A stretch of DNA of 64,000 nucleotides from Pedobacter sp. SL55. GTDB lineage: Bacteria; Bacteroidota; Bacteroidia; Sphingobacteriales; Sphingobacteriaceae. The notes under the pieces were generated by a model that saw only the letters and a program-made list of their open reading frames with translations, was not told the DNA's origin and ran no database searches. This document shows, piece after piece, positions 28,908 through 38,433 of the stretch. Position numbers and translations under genes: made by a program. Each line of letters begins with the position of its first letter. Position 1 is the stretch's first letter. The stretch lies in the NCBI RefSeq assembly GCF_026625705.1, contig NZ_CP113059.1:620001-684000 (forward strand). The letters run 5' to 3'.

Positions 28908-29195
28908 TCAGTTCTTTTTTGTCTTAAGATAAAGGTAAACCAGCTGTCCTAAGTTGATAATACAATGTGTCCAAAGTAATAACAAAAGAAAAAACCACCA
29001 AGCCAATGCGGTTCCATTTCCTTTTGATTCATAAAAAAGTCCATATAGAAAATATAAGCTATAAATAAAATGGATTGTAAAGTTGATTGCTATTATTTGT
29101 TTTTTGCTTTTAGCTTTTACAATTAAAAACACTAAAGTTGTCCAACAAATTAGGAAACTAAAAATTAATAAAAGTTCGTCAGAGTTCATTTTCAT
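28908..29195 (-). CDS. Small hypothetical membrane protein
   Basis: A 95-residue protein with three hydrophobic segments (residues about 7-26, 36-55 and 63-88). It ends in basic KTKKN. The start could be the ATG at 29195 or two codons later. No family was recognised. A perfect hairpin lies about 30 bases upstream. Codon use resembles the neighbours, which supports a real gene, but the function is unknown. Confidence 0.6.
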   Translation of the reverse strand: MKMNSDELLLIFSFLICWTTLVFLIVKAKSKKQIIAINFTIHFIYSLYFLYGLFYESKGNGTALAWWFFLLLLLWTHCIINLGQLVYLYLKTKKN

Positions 29196-29224
29196 TCCAT
29201 TTAGATAACCATATCATCCCGATT

Positions 29225-29248
29225 TTGGTTGGTGTTATCACCAACCAA
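29225..29248. repeat. Perfect 10-base hairpin TTGGTTGGTG-TTAT-CACCAACCAA
   Basis: Arms at 29225-29234 and 29239-29248 with a four-base loop. The motif CACCAACCA recurs at about 29293. No T-run follows on the minus strand, so it is not a standard terminator. Confidence 0.6.
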
Positions 29249-29333
29249 TTTGTATTTATCATTGTTATTGATTAGTGTGGATTGGTAATAACACCAACCA
29301 CAGGAGTAATGTCAAACAGCATCAATACTAAGA

Positions 29334-29540
29334 CTATCGATTAAAGAAAAATAAAAGTGTAATAAACAACAGTAAAGCAGCGATAATTATAGTTGCATTA
29401 CTGCTTTTTTCAAACAAAAAATACGTCCTACCTTTCGTCTTTTTATAAGGGATTCCCCGGAAAAAACGGTCTATACGCTTAATGATATAGACAAGTCCTT
29501 CAAATAGTAAATCTCAAAGTATAGATAATAAAAGATACAT
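29334..29540 (-). pseudogene. Possible small membrane protein interrupted by one TGA
   Basis: An ATG at 29540 opens MYLLLSIL, then TGA at 29514-29516. The same frame continues for 59 codons as DLLFEGLVYIIKRIDRF...KTKGRTYFLFEK and a hydrophobic tail (IIIAALLLFITLLFFFNR) to TAG at 29334. The post-TGA part has no ATG, GTG or TTG start. The ATG is 7 bases after the DUF4440 stop, as in an operon. It is either a broken gene, a sequencing error at the TGA, or chance; the amphipathic then hydrophobic layout looks protein-like. Confidence 0.4.
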
Positions 29541-29547
29541 TTTGCAA

Positions 29548-29973
29548 CTAAGAACTATGGTCAACAACCACCTTCCACTCCCCGTCAATCTTCCTCAACA
29601 ACAAAGTAAAATAACCTTTCGGCTCATCTTTCTCTCTTTTCAAATTCCAGCTTCCCAAAACAAAGGCTTTATCCTTTGCTAAAAATTCCACTTTCTTAAT
29701 CCCGAAAGTTAAAAACCCCATGGCACTCTTATCAGGATATCCCTTCTTGTAATTATCCAAAGTTTTTTGCCAGCCATAAGTGGGGCCATTTTTACCCACA
29801 AACAACAAACTATCACTCTTCCAATAACCTTGCATATAACTGTCCATATCGCCTTTGTTCCAACCTTGGCGTTGGTTTTCTAACACCTTTAAAATAGCTA
29901 CTCGGTCTTGAGGCGTTTGTGCCATTGCAGTATTTGCAAAAGCCACCAACAATAGCAATAATATTTTTTTCAT
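29548..29973 (-). CDS. Secreted DUF4440/NTF2-like protein
   Basis: A 141-residue protein with a signal peptide (MKKILLLLLVAFANTAMAQ). The mature part is an NTF2-fold domain: ILKVLENQRQGWNKGDMDSYMQGYWKSD at the start and a terminal YFTLLLRKIDGEWKVVVDHSS, typical of DUF4440/SnoaL-like proteins. Periplasmic. Members may be small ligand-binding or isomerase-like proteins; no catalytic residue can be assigned. It is divergent from the plus-strand gene at 30031, with 57 bases between for both promoters. Confidence 0.85.
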   Translation of the reverse strand: MKKILLLLLVAFANTAMAQTPQDRVAILKVLENQRQGWNKGDMDSYMQGYWKSDSLLFVGKNGPTYGWQKTLDNYKKGYPDKSAMGFLTFGIKKVEFLAKDKAFVLGSWNLKREKDEPKGYFTLLLRKIDGEWKVVVDHSS

Positions 29974-30030
29974 CGTCTTCGTTTAATTCAAAATCTAGCT
30001 TAAATTAGGTTTTTAAACCTATCTAAACAA

Positions 30031-31095
30031 ATGAAACCCAAAAAGCCTCATTTCCGCTTTCATCTAGGCAGTTTACTCATCGCAATTGCCATATTCATCA
30101 TCGAAGTTTTAATTGCTTTATTTATTACAGACAATTTTATTCGTCCCTACGTTGGCGATGTATTAGTGGTTATCCTTATCTATTATTTTGTGAAGGCTTT
30201 TGTACACATTGGCATTTGGCCTTTAGCCATTAGCACACTTTTGTTCTCCTATTTGATAGAAACGTTACAATATTTTCAATTTGTAAAACTGATAGGATTA
30301 GGCGATAACAAGCTCGCCAACATCGTAATTGGAAATTATTTTGCATGGGAAGATATGATTGCCTACACAATTGGAATAACTATTGTTGTTTTTATAGAAA
30401 TCTACTTTATAAAAACAAAAAAACCTACCATGACCGACTTTTATGAAAAATTTAGGAACAAGAAACAGTTCGATGATCACGCTGAAGCAATTTCGGCACA
30501 TTTAGACGAACGTTACACTACTGAGGAAATTACCGTTTTCCATGAAATATTTTCCCCAGATTTCCATCTCGATGTGTATTTCGTTCAGTCAGAAAAACAC
30601 AATTTCAATTTCTTAATCACAGCGGGAATGAGCACCTTGGAAATGACAGTTCCCACAGCAGTAGAAAATCCGCAAGCGTATCAATTTGCAGAGCTGATGT
30701 TATTGCTACCAAAAGCTATCACATTTGGTAAAGTAACTGGAGATAACCCAAACGATTGGCTCATTTCGATGCTGAAAGAAGCTGCTCGTTTCCCTCATCA
30801 TTACGATACTTGGCTAGCCATAGGCCATACCCTACAAGCCACCGCAAATATGGAACCTTATGCAGAAAACACCAATTATACGGGTGTAGTTATTTTGCCA
30901 TCCGTAACTTTTGATGAAGAATTTACCTCGGTACAGGCTGGAGAAAACTTGATTAATATCTACTCCGTTTTTCCTTTGTATGCAGATGAAATGAACTACA
31001 AAATTGCCAACGGCTACAATGCGCTTTTAGACAGGCTAATTGAAAAGAACGCACAAGAAATTTTTGATTACAACAGAGCTAATTTGCTAGACTAG
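30031..31095 (+). CDS. DUF2809 membrane protein fused in frame to a suppressor-of-fused (SUFU) domain
   Basis: A 354-residue open frame. Residues 1-130 have four hydrophobic segments and match DUF2809 (VLVVILIYYFVKAF, LIETLQYFQFVKLIGLGDNKLANIVIGNYFAW). Residues about 134-354, beginning at an internal ATG (MTDFYEKFRNKKQF, 30430), match the SUFU family (FHLDVYFVQSEKHNFNFLITAGMS, NDWLISMLKEAARFPHHYDTWL). The junction follows an A7 run (30417-30423). With six As the first gene would stop at a TGA overlapping that ATG (ATGA), a normal two-gene overlap. The fusion may therefore be an artefact of homopolymer length. Confidence 0.85.
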   Translation: MKPKKPHFRFHLGSLLIAIAIFIIEVLIALFITDNFIRPYVGDVLVVILIYYFVKAFVHIGIWPLAISTLLFSYLIETLQYFQFVKLIGLGDNKLANIVIGNYFAWEDMIAYTIGITIVVFIEIYFIKTKKPTMTDFYEKFRNKKQFDDHAEAISAHLDERYTTEEITVFHEIFSPDFHLDVYFVQSEKHNFNFLITAGMSTLEMTVPTAVENPQAYQFAELMLLLPKAITFGKVTGDNPNDWLISMLKEAARFPHHYDTWLAIGHTLQATANMEPYAENTNYTGVVILPSVTFDEEFTSVQAGENLINIYSVFPLYADEMNYKIANGYNALLDRLIEKNAQEIFDYNRANLLD

Positions 31096-31117
31096 TAAAA
31101 GAAATAACCCTATCTAA

Positions 31118-33139
31118 ATGAAATCTACTTCATACTTCATTACTTTCCTGCTATTCATTAGTTCCTCTGTAATGGCGCAAACTACCAAAAAAGATATTCA
31201 AGCCCAGCTTAAAAACAAATCTTTACCAGAGATAAAAACCTACCTAGAAAAGCAAAACACACAAATAGAAAAGCTAATTACACTGGCCTCTACCTCGATA
31301 AAAATAACGCCGGGCGATGTGGATCTGAGAGAGGTAAGAACTACCCAAAAGTTCGATAACTCACAAAAAGAACTCATTGCAAAACAGTTTGCAAAAACAC
31401 TAAACAGGTTATACTTTAGTCCAACGGTAATATACCCAAATACAGATTTGAGTATAAGTTATAGTGTAAAAAGCTTAATTTATAGCGTTAAAGATTACGA
31501 TGATTACGAGTTTCCGAAACCAATTTTAAAGCTTAAAAAAGTGTACTATCAAGATGGTAAAACTGCTAATTTCGATAAAGAGTTACACGGCAGAAGCAAC
31601 GAAACCGTAGATGAAATTAAAGGCACTAAATGGATTGACAGCATTGAACTTGAAGCCAGCTACCATTATCCAGAGGCAATGCTTGTAATTAATTTAAGCG
31701 CCGATAAACCTTTACAGCAATTAACCGATGGCAAAATTCAACTGGTTTCTGTTACCGATGGCAAAGCAAGCTTAAAAATTTCGCCTGCATTAAAAGACAA
31801 GATCTATAAAGTAGAAGGTATTAACGCCGCAGGCCAAGCAATTGAACAGTACGGCTCTTCTTCATCTAGCAGCACCAGCAACTATTCGGTAGCATTTTTA
31901 AATCAGTATTACGAAGCCGGTAAAAGCGTAATAGAAAAAATTGATAAAGCCGACTATAAAAATGTAGATGAATTGATAGACGATTTGTACAGCAAAGTAC
32001 CTAAAGAAGATAAAAACAAACCTGAAAACTTGACAAATGCTACTTTCAACTTTAGAGGAAACATTACACAAGTTAACCTATTCTTAAAACCAGAAAAAAG
32101 TGCTTTAAACACCTACACATTTGTACTGAAAAGTACCATTACCTTTGCAGATGGTTATGGCGTGGCCTACAACAAGAGTAATTTGGCAGGCATTTTAGAT
32201 AAAGAGGGCAAATGGGTAGTACAACCAGCACTAGAACAGTTATCGCATTACAAAGGTAATTACTTTATGGGCGTAGTAGCAGATGATGGCTACCGTTCTA
32301 TTTTATGGCTCGACAAGGCAAATCGTAAACTGGTACCGCTTAAGTACCGTTTTTATCGTAACGAACCGATATTAGGCAAATATTATGCAATAGAAAATGG
32401 GATCAACGGCCCTAAAGGTTTAATAGATATGCAAACCAACAAAGTGCTAATTGAGCCAACTTTGGATAACATTTCTGAAAAAGGCAATTACATTGTTTTA
32501 AGGGAAGAAAACGATGTAAACACCATCATTAACAAAGATTTAAAACCAGCATTAAAAGTAAATGGATACGCCTATAAAATTAATGGCGATTACATCTTTA
32601 AAAGCAAACCTTACACATCCAAAGAAAAATTCGCAGATTACTCGATACTGAGTAACACTGACGACATTTACAATACAGCAGGACAGAAAATCAATAAGGA
32701 AGATTATGTGATAAATACCTATGATTATTTTGGAATGGATAGCCTGCTTTTGGTGCAAAACAAGGCTGGCAAAAAGCTATTCATCAACACCAAAGGAGAA
32801 GTGGTAATAGATGGTTCTAAATACAAAAATATAGGGCCATTTTCTTACGGATTGGCACCTGTTAAAAATGCGGAGGGCAATTGGGGCTACATCAATAGCA
32901 AGAACGTTTTGGTTATTCCTTTTATGTACAACGAAGCCAAAAACTTTTCAAAAATTAGTGCCATGGTAAAAACTGATAGCGGCTATCAGCTCATCGATCA
33001 TCAAAACAAAGTAATTAAGAAATTTGATGATGGTTTTAGAAGCTATTCAGTTAAGAAAGACGCCGATAACCTTACTTATTCTAATTACAACGGCAACACC
33101 TATAATTCCAAAGGCGAAATTCATAAGGATGACAGGTAA
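31118..33139 (+). CDS. Exported WG-repeat protein
   Basis: A 673-residue protein with a signal peptide ending in VMAQ. The second half carries WG (KWG/TrpGly) beta-hairpin repeats: AGILDKEGKWVVQPAL, GLIDMQTNKVLIEPTL, and NWGYINSKNVLVIPFMYNEAKNF. The first half has no recognised domain and a Ser-rich linker (GSSSSSSTSNYS). Such repeats usually bind protein or glycan at the envelope. It follows the DUF2809-SUFU frame by 22 bases, so it is probably in the same transcript. Function unknown. Confidence 0.85.
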   Translation: MKSTSYFITFLLFISSSVMAQTTKKDIQAQLKNKSLPEIKTYLEKQNTQIEKLITLASTSIKITPGDVDLREVRTTQKFDNSQKELIAKQFAKTLNRLYFSPTVIYPNTDLSISYSVKSLIYSVKDYDDYEFPKPILKLKKVYYQDGKTANFDKELHGRSNETVDEIKGTKWIDSIELEASYHYPEAMLVINLSADKPLQQLTDGKIQLVSVTDGKASLKISPALKDKIYKVEGINAAGQAIEQYGSSSSSSTSNYSVAFLNQYYEAGKSVIEKIDKADYKNVDELIDDLYSKVPKEDKNKPENLTNATFNFRGNITQVNLFLKPEKSALNTYTFVLKSTITFADGYGVAYNKSNLAGILDKEGKWVVQPALEQLSHYKGNYFMGVVADDGYRSILWLDKANRKLVPLKYRFYRNEPILGKYYAIENGINGPKGLIDMQTNKVLIEPTLDNISEKGNYIVLREENDVNTIINKDLKPALKVNGYAYKINGDYIFKSKPYTSKEKFADYSILSNTDDIYNTAGQKINKEDYVINTYDYFGMDSLLLVQNKAGKKLFINTKGEVVIDGSKYKNIGPFSYGLAPVKNAEGNWGYINSKNVLVIPFMYNEAKNFSKISAMVKTDSGYQLIDHQNKVIKKFDDGFRSYSVKKDADNLTYSNYNGNTYNSKGEIHKDDR

Positions 33140-33250
33140 GCGGCTTATCATTGTTCCTTGTGCTTAAAAATGACACGAAGCTTAAAATACTCCATCGCTA
33201 AACCTTTACCTTAGTGTTACGTTAAGAAAATAATTGTTTAGCAGAGAGAT

Positions 33251-34342
33251 ATGAAAGGTTATCAGTTTTCTAAATATGTACCAAACGAATTGCCAAAGGG
33301 TGGTTTTGATGAGATGCTAAAGTTATTTACGCAGCTTTTAAACTACACCGCTGGCGATGCCGGCGAAGCTTTGGCTTGGATGAACGAACTGGACAAACAG
33401 TACAAGTTTACCAACAAAGACTATGGCATGGGCGATTTTATGGAAGACCTGAAGGAAAAAGGTTACATTAGCGAAGAAAATGGCGAAACCAAAATCACTG
33501 CAAAAACAGAACAAACCATTCGTAAATCGGCTTTGGAAGAGATTTTTGGCAAGCTAAAAAAAGCTGGAAAAGGAAATCACAACAGTAATATTTCGGGCAT
33601 TGGCGAGGAGAAAAATGCGGATAGACGGGAGTTCAATTTTGGCGATAGTTTAGACCAAATTGACATGACCGCCTCTATCCACAATGCGCAAATTAACCAC
33701 GGTATTGGCAATTTTAGGCTTACCGAACGTGATTTGGAAGTAGAAGAAAAGGACTACAAAACTTTAACTTCCACCGTGTTGATGATAGATATTTCGCACT
33801 CTATGATTTTGTACGGCGAGGATAGAATTACACCTGCCAAGAAAACGGCGATGGCTTTAGCAGAGCTGATTAAAACGAAATACCCAAAAGACACTTTAGA
33901 CATTGTAGTTTTTGGTAACGATGCTTGGCCCATCACTATTAAAGATTTACCTTATTTACAGGTTGGCCCTTACCACACCAATACGTTTGCTGGTTTAGAG
34001 CTAGCGACAGATTTGCTGCGCAGAAGAAAAACACACAATAAGCAAATTTTTATGATTACCGATGGCAAACCTACTTGCCTAAAAGAAAATGGCAGATATT
34101 ACAAAAATAGCATAGGTTTAGATAGAAAAGTAATTGGCAAAACGCTGAACATGGCGGCGCAATGTAAAAGACTGAATATTCCTATTACTACATTTATGAT
34201 TGCCAAAGACCCTTACCTGCAACAATTTGTAAGGCAGTTTACAGAAATTAATGGCGGCAGGGCATTTTACAGCTCACTCAACGGCCTGGGCGAATACATT
34301 TTTGAAGATTATATTAAAAATAGAAGAAGAACAATAAGATAA
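33251..34342 (+). CDS. VWA (von Willebrand A) domain protein
   Basis: A 363-residue cytoplasmic protein. A helical N-terminal part (residues 1-165) precedes a VWA domain with the metal-ion-dependent adhesion site DISHS (Asp180, Ser182, Ser184), the TNTFAGLELATDLL segment and ITDGKPT. No signal peptide. It lies upstream of a MoxR-type AAA+ ATPase, the usual partner; MoxR/VWA pairs act as chaperones or metal-insertion systems for other proteins. The client is not evident here. Confidence 0.9.
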   Translation: MKGYQFSKYVPNELPKGGFDEMLKLFTQLLNYTAGDAGEALAWMNELDKQYKFTNKDYGMGDFMEDLKEKGYISEENGETKITAKTEQTIRKSALEEIFGKLKKAGKGNHNSNISGIGEEKNADRREFNFGDSLDQIDMTASIHNAQINHGIGNFRLTERDLEVEEKDYKTLTSTVLMIDISHSMILYGEDRITPAKKTAMALAELIKTKYPKDTLDIVVFGNDAWPITIKDLPYLQVGPYHTNTFAGLELATDLLRRRKTHNKQIFMITDGKPTCLKENGRYYKNSIGLDRKVIGKTLNMAAQCKRLNIPITTFMIAKDPYLQQFVRQFTEINGGRAFYSSLNGLGEYIFEDYIKNRRRTIR

Positions 34343-34416
34343 AAGAACAAGGAGCAAGGAATAAAGATTAGCTATTAAAATCATTGTTCTTTGCTCCTTC
34401 ATCCTTATTCCAACAT

Positions 34417-35895
34417 ATGCAAGCAAAAACACTAGGCGAATTAAAAGCCACCTCATACCAATCTTTAAGCGTTAAAGACGAATTAAGGAAGAACTTAATC
34501 ATACAACTACAAAACAAGGAAGCAGGTTTCGAAGGTATCTTAGGTTACGATGAAACGGTAATTCCAGAATTACAGACTGCGATATTAGCTCGTCACAACG
34601 TGCTGTTGTTAGGGCTACGTGGACAAGCGAAAACTCGTATTGCCCGTTTAATGGTCAACTTGTTAGACGAATACATTCCGTACATTGAGGGAAGCGAGAT
34701 ATTTGATGATCCATTGAACCCGATTTCGTGGTTTGGCCGCAATGAAATTGAAACCAAAGGCGACAACACCCCAATTGCTTGGCTACACCGCAGCGAACGC
34801 TATACAGAAAAGTTAGCCACGCCTGATGTTACCGTAGCCGATCTAATTGGCGATGTTGACCCTATTAAAGCTGCAAACTTAAAACTTACTTACAATGACG
34901 AACGTGTAATTCATTTTGGCCTAATCCCAAGAGCACACCGCAGCATTTTTGTAATTAATGAATTGCCCGATTTACAGGCTCGTATTCAAGTGGCTTTGTT
35001 TAACATGCTGCAAGAAAAAGACATCCAAATTCGTGGTTTTAAATTGCGTTTACCTTTAGATATTCAGTTTGTATTTACTGCAAACCCCGAAGATTATACC
35101 AACCGTGGTAGCATTGTAACACCGCTGAAAGACAGAATTGAAAGTCAGATTTTAACGCACTACCCAAAAACGGTTGAGATTTCGAGAAAAATTACTTTCC
35201 AAGAAGCTAAATTAACCCAAGAGCAGCGCTTAATAGAAGCAGATGGCTTAGTGAAAGATTTGGTAGAGCAAGTGGCTTTCGAAGCCCGCAAGAGTGAATA
35301 CATTGATCAAAAATCAGGAGTTTCTGCTCGGTTAACCATCTCTGCTTTCGAGAATTTGATTAGTAACGCAGAGCGAAGAATGTTGGTAAACAAAGAGAAA
35401 TCAACGTTTGTGCGTATCTCAGATTTTAGTGGCATTATCCCAGCAGTTACCGGCAAAATTGAATTGGTTTATGAAGGGGAATTGGAAGGCCCCGCAAAAG
35501 TTGCTCATACCTTAATTGGCAAGGCAATTAAACATCTGTTTGCAAGGTATTTCCCAGACCCAACCAGAGCCAAGAAAAGTAAAACGGCTAATCCATACAC
35601 CCAAATTACCGAATGGTTTACCGAAGGCAACAACGTTGATATTGACGACAATCTAACTTCGTCCGATTATAAAAAAGAACTCCACAAAGTACCTGGGTTA
35701 GCAGAAATGGTAAAAACTTTTCATCCTAAATTGAGTGAAAACCAAACTTTGTTATTGATGGAATTTGTGTTGCACGGTTTATCTGAGTATTCGCAATTGA
35801 ACAAAAATTATCTGAACGGTGGGTTCGGTTTTTCTGACATGTTCGATAGTTTGTTCAACGCAGATATAGATGAAGACGATGAAGATTTTGGGTAG
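34417..35895 (+). CDS. MoxR/magnesium-chelatase-like AAA+ ATPase
   Basis: From the ATG at 34417 (MQAKTLGELK), 492 residues; an earlier in-frame start at 34384 lies in a repeat and was rejected. The P-loop is LLLGLRGQAKT (residues 63-73), a variant with Ala before Lys, and the Walker B region reads SIFVINELPDLQARIQ, with Asn where Asp is common. I believe both are normal for this ChlI-like subgroup, which also has GSEIFDDPLNPIS and IQIRGFKLRLPLD. The sensor-1 motif is FTANPED. It is the likely ATPase partner of the upstream VWA protein. Cytoplasmic. Confidence 0.9.
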   Translation: MQAKTLGELKATSYQSLSVKDELRKNLIIQLQNKEAGFEGILGYDETVIPELQTAILARHNVLLLGLRGQAKTRIARLMVNLLDEYIPYIEGSEIFDDPLNPISWFGRNEIETKGDNTPIAWLHRSERYTEKLATPDVTVADLIGDVDPIKAANLKLTYNDERVIHFGLIPRAHRSIFVINELPDLQARIQVALFNMLQEKDIQIRGFKLRLPLDIQFVFTANPEDYTNRGSIVTPLKDRIESQILTHYPKTVEISRKITFQEAKLTQEQRLIEADGLVKDLVEQVAFEARKSEYIDQKSGVSARLTISAFENLISNAERRMLVNKEKSTFVRISDFSGIIPAVTGKIELVYEGELEGPAKVAHTLIGKAIKHLFARYFPDPTRAKKSKTANPYTQITEWFTEGNNVDIDDNLTSSDYKKELHKVPGLAEMVKTFHPKLSENQTLLLMEFVLHGLSEYSQLNKNYLNGGFGFSDMFDSLFNADIDEDDEDFG

Positions 35896-35904
35896 TCGTT
35901 AGCA

Positions 35905-35991
35905 CGTCATTTCGACGAGGAACGAGGAGAAATCTAGCAAAAAGCTATAGGTCGTTAGATTTCTCTCTCGCTACGCTCCAGTCTAATGACG
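35905..35991. repeat. Inverted repeat CGTCATTTCGACGAGG...TCTAATGACG
   Basis: The outer ends CGTCAT and ATGACG and the inner AGAAATCTA/TAGATTTCT are complementary, forming a long imperfect hairpin after the MoxR stop. This is a common dispersed intergenic element type in Bacteroidota, and a related fragment is at about 45940. Confidence 0.6.
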
Positions 35992-36002
35992 GAAAGCCTA
36001 GA

Positions 36003-36086
36003 AGACTTACGAAGTTTTTAAACGGCGAAGCCCTCAACTTTACCATTAGGAATAACAAAAACTTCAAAGTTAAACTTCGTAAGTCT
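36003..36086. repeat. Long-range inverted repeat AGACTTACGAAGTTT
   Basis: Perfect 15-base arms at 36003-36017 and 36072-36086, identical to the hairpin arms at 46734-46766. It lies in the 256-base gap between MoxR and the phosphoesterase. A -7-like TAATTTTA sits at 36137-36144, 7 bases before the next start. Confidence 0.75.
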
Positions 36087-36151
36087 CAAATTAAAAGCTG
36101 AAACAAATCATCTTCAAAATCATCTAACTAAAAAATTAATTTTACACCCCA

Positions 36152-37444
36152 ATGGGAAGAACAATATTTTTAACAATACTCTGCTTCGTTGTAATTCTAC
36201 TAGATTTTTATTGCTATTACGCAATTGTAGCAGTTTTTAAAAACTGGAAAAATCGCACTAAAAAGATCTTTAAAATTACTTGGTGGAGCATTAGCATTAC
36301 CTTAATTTTAGGTGTTTTTGCTGCTATCTACCTTAACCTATTCTTATCAGCACGGGCGATTATTTTAGTGGCCTTCTTTTTAATTAGTACGGGCAAGCTG
36401 GTTATGCTACCATTTTTGCTAATTGATGATTTACGAAGATTAACGATTAAAATCTTTAGGAAGTTAAAGACCGAAGAGCAAAGACCGACGTCTGAGGCTA
36501 TAACAAACAACAATACAGCAATAGCACAATCCAACAATAAAATTGCTGGCGAGCCTATCACTCGTTCTGCATTCTTAGTTAAAGCAGGTTTAATTGCAGG
36601 TGCTGTACCCTTAAGCTCGTTAAGCTGGGGCATTATTTCTGGCGCTTATGATTACCAAATTAGACGAGTGACTTTAAAACTTCCCAACCTTCCCAAAGCT
36701 TTCGATGGTATTACCTTAGCACAAATTACAGATATCCACTCTGGAAGTTTTTATAATAAAACAGCGGTAAAAGGCGGCGTAGAAATGTTAATGGCAGAAA
36801 AACCAGATTTTGTTTTTTTCACGGGAGATTTGGTAAACAACCTCACGAGCGAGGTAAAAGACTATCAGGATATTTTTAGCAAAGTAACAGCTCCACTAGG
36901 CGTGTATTCTGTATTAGGTAACCACGATTATGGCGATTATCATTTTGGTAAAGGTACATCCCCAGCCAAGGTAAAAAACCTACAAGATATGGTAGCTACG
37001 CATAAAATTATGGGTTGGGATTTGCTAATGAACGAAAATAGAAGATTAAAAGTTGGTGGCGAAGAAATTGGCATTGTTGGGATAGAAAACTGGGGCATGG
37101 GCCGTTTTCCTAAGTATGGAAAAATGGAATTGGCAATGCAAAACACCCAAGATTTGCCTGTAAAACTTTTATTATCTCATGACCCATCGCACTGGCGTGG
37201 CGAGGTTTTAGAAAAGTACAAAGATATAGACGTGGCTTTTGCCGGGCATACCCATGGTATGCAGTTTGGAGTACGTTTAAAAGATGTACAGTGGAGCCCA
37301 GTACAATACATTTACAAAGAATGGGCAGGTTTGTACCGAGAACAACAACAGCTGTATGTTAATGTAGGCTATGGCTTTTTAGGCTACCCAGGGCGTGTTG
37401 GTATGTTGCCAGAAATTACGATATTTACTTTAAGCAGAGCTTAA
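36152..37444 (+). CDS. Membrane-anchored metallophosphoesterase
   Basis: A 430-residue protein with three N-terminal membrane segments (residues about 3-25, 43-65 and 70-93), a linker, another hydrophobic stretch (about 148-165), then a calcineurin-like domain. The metal-binding motifs appear in order: DIHSG, GDLVNN, GNHDYGDY, LLSHDPSHW and AGHTHGMQFG. All expected ligands are present. Relatives (YkuE/YaeI type) hydrolyse phosphoesters such as UDP-diacylglucosamine or lipid phosphates at the membrane; the substrate here is not determined. Confidence 0.92.
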   Translation: MGRTIFLTILCFVVILLDFYCYYAIVAVFKNWKNRTKKIFKITWWSISITLILGVFAAIYLNLFLSARAIILVAFFLISTGKLVMLPFLLIDDLRRLTIKIFRKLKTEEQRPTSEAITNNNTAIAQSNNKIAGEPITRSAFLVKAGLIAGAVPLSSLSWGIISGAYDYQIRRVTLKLPNLPKAFDGITLAQITDIHSGSFYNKTAVKGGVEMLMAEKPDFVFFTGDLVNNLTSEVKDYQDIFSKVTAPLGVYSVLGNHDYGDYHFGKGTSPAKVKNLQDMVATHKIMGWDLLMNENRRLKVGGEEIGIVGIENWGMGRFPKYGKMELAMQNTQDLPVKLLLSHDPSHWRGEVLEKYKDIDVAFAGHTHGMQFGVRLKDVQWSPVQYIYKEWAGLYREQQQLYVNVGYGFLGYPGRVGMLPEITIFTLSRA

Positions 37445-37447
37445 TAA

Positions 37448-37522
37448 GTTGCGGGTTATGAGTTAAGAGTTACGTGTCTCGGCGCTTTAAACCCGCAACC
37501 AATAACTTGTAACTCGTAACCC
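37448..37522. repeat. Inverted/direct repeat GTTGCGGGTTATGAGTT
   Basis: Perfect arms GTTGCGGGTT (37448-37457) and AACCCGCAAC (37490-37499). The sequence GGGTTATGAGTTAAGAGTTA is echoed on the other strand at 37503-37522. It fills the gap between the phosphoesterase and the UbiA-like gene. Confidence 0.6.
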
Positions 37523-37527
37523 AATAG

Positions 37528-38422
37528 ATGCTTAAAAAACTAGGTACATCCATTCTTGATTTTTTACTGTTCAGCAATATTTTTATTGCCATTTGTGCAG
37601 CTGCGCAAGGTTTGGTAACCTATCATTTGTTAAATGCTAAGCCAAGCGCCTATGTATTGGCTTTCCTGTTTTTCTCCACGTTACTAATTTACAACTTAGC
37701 CGTTTTACTGTCTAAACCAAAAGAACCGCAAAAATCTCCTTTTAAAAGAGTGAGATGGATTTTTGCACATCACAGGTTAACTATATCTACCACTTTAATT
37801 TCGGTGCTTTGCCTTATCCCTTTGGGTTTGCTGTATTTAAGTTTCGAAGCAAAATTGCTGATGGTATTTATAGGTTTACTTTCTGTTGCCTATAATATTC
37901 CATTCTTAACCTTAAACGGCAAAAAAATCGGACTAAGAAATATCCCGGGCATCAAATTATTTTTAATTGCTTTTGTTTGGGCCAGCAGCTGTGTTTTACT
38001 GCCCATTGTCGAATTAGAGAGTCTGCATCAGATACAAGTTCCGCTAAGCGAAACCGTGTTGTTGGTTGCTAAAAGATTTCTATTTGTTTGTGCCATAACC
38101 GTTCCTTTTGATATTAGAGACCTGTTTCAGGACAAGTTGTACGAGCTAAAGACGATACCCGTAGTATTGGGCGAAAAAAAAGCCTGGATTTTTTGCCAAG
38201 CCTTGTTAGGTATTTATCTAGTAGCTTTTGATCTTATTCACAAAAGGCATCAACACAGATGTAATTGGATTAACTTTAACAGTAGTACTTACAGGCTGGT
38301 TAATCTTCAAATCCAATATCAAGAGAAATGAGTATTTCTACTTCGGATACCTAGACGGAACCATGTTATTGCAATATGTGATATTGGTTCTGTGTAGTTG
38401 GTTGAGTGTTGCACTAACTTAA
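37528..38422 (+). CDS. UbiA-like prenyltransferase-family membrane protein, frameshifted
   Basis: About 297 residues with some eight hydrophobic segments. 37528 to about 38226 encodes MLKKLGTSILDFLLFSNIF...; the C-terminal part is in another frame (LILFTKGINTDVIGLTLTVV... to TAA 38422). Removing one T from the T4 run at 38226-38229 joins them. The segment VPFDIRDLFQDKLYELKTIPVVLGEKKA resembles the second Asp-rich UbiA motif (DxxD), but the first (NDxxDxxxD) is not obvious. Pedobacter-type genomes carry such UbiA-like proteins of unknown substrate. Confidence 0.8.
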
Positions 38423-38433
38423 AGACCTCCGTC

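Noticed and set aside
34340..34416. Start of the MoxR gene at 34384
   Set aside because: The extra 11 residues are encoded within an inverted-repeat spacer (AAGGAGCAA...TTGCTCCTT); the ATG at 34417 opens a normal N-terminus.
34417..35895. Degenerate Walker A and B motifs as a sign of a dead ATPase
   Set aside because: GLRGQAKT and FVINEL appear to be usual for this ChlI-like subgroup, and the sensor and arginine-rich regions look intact.
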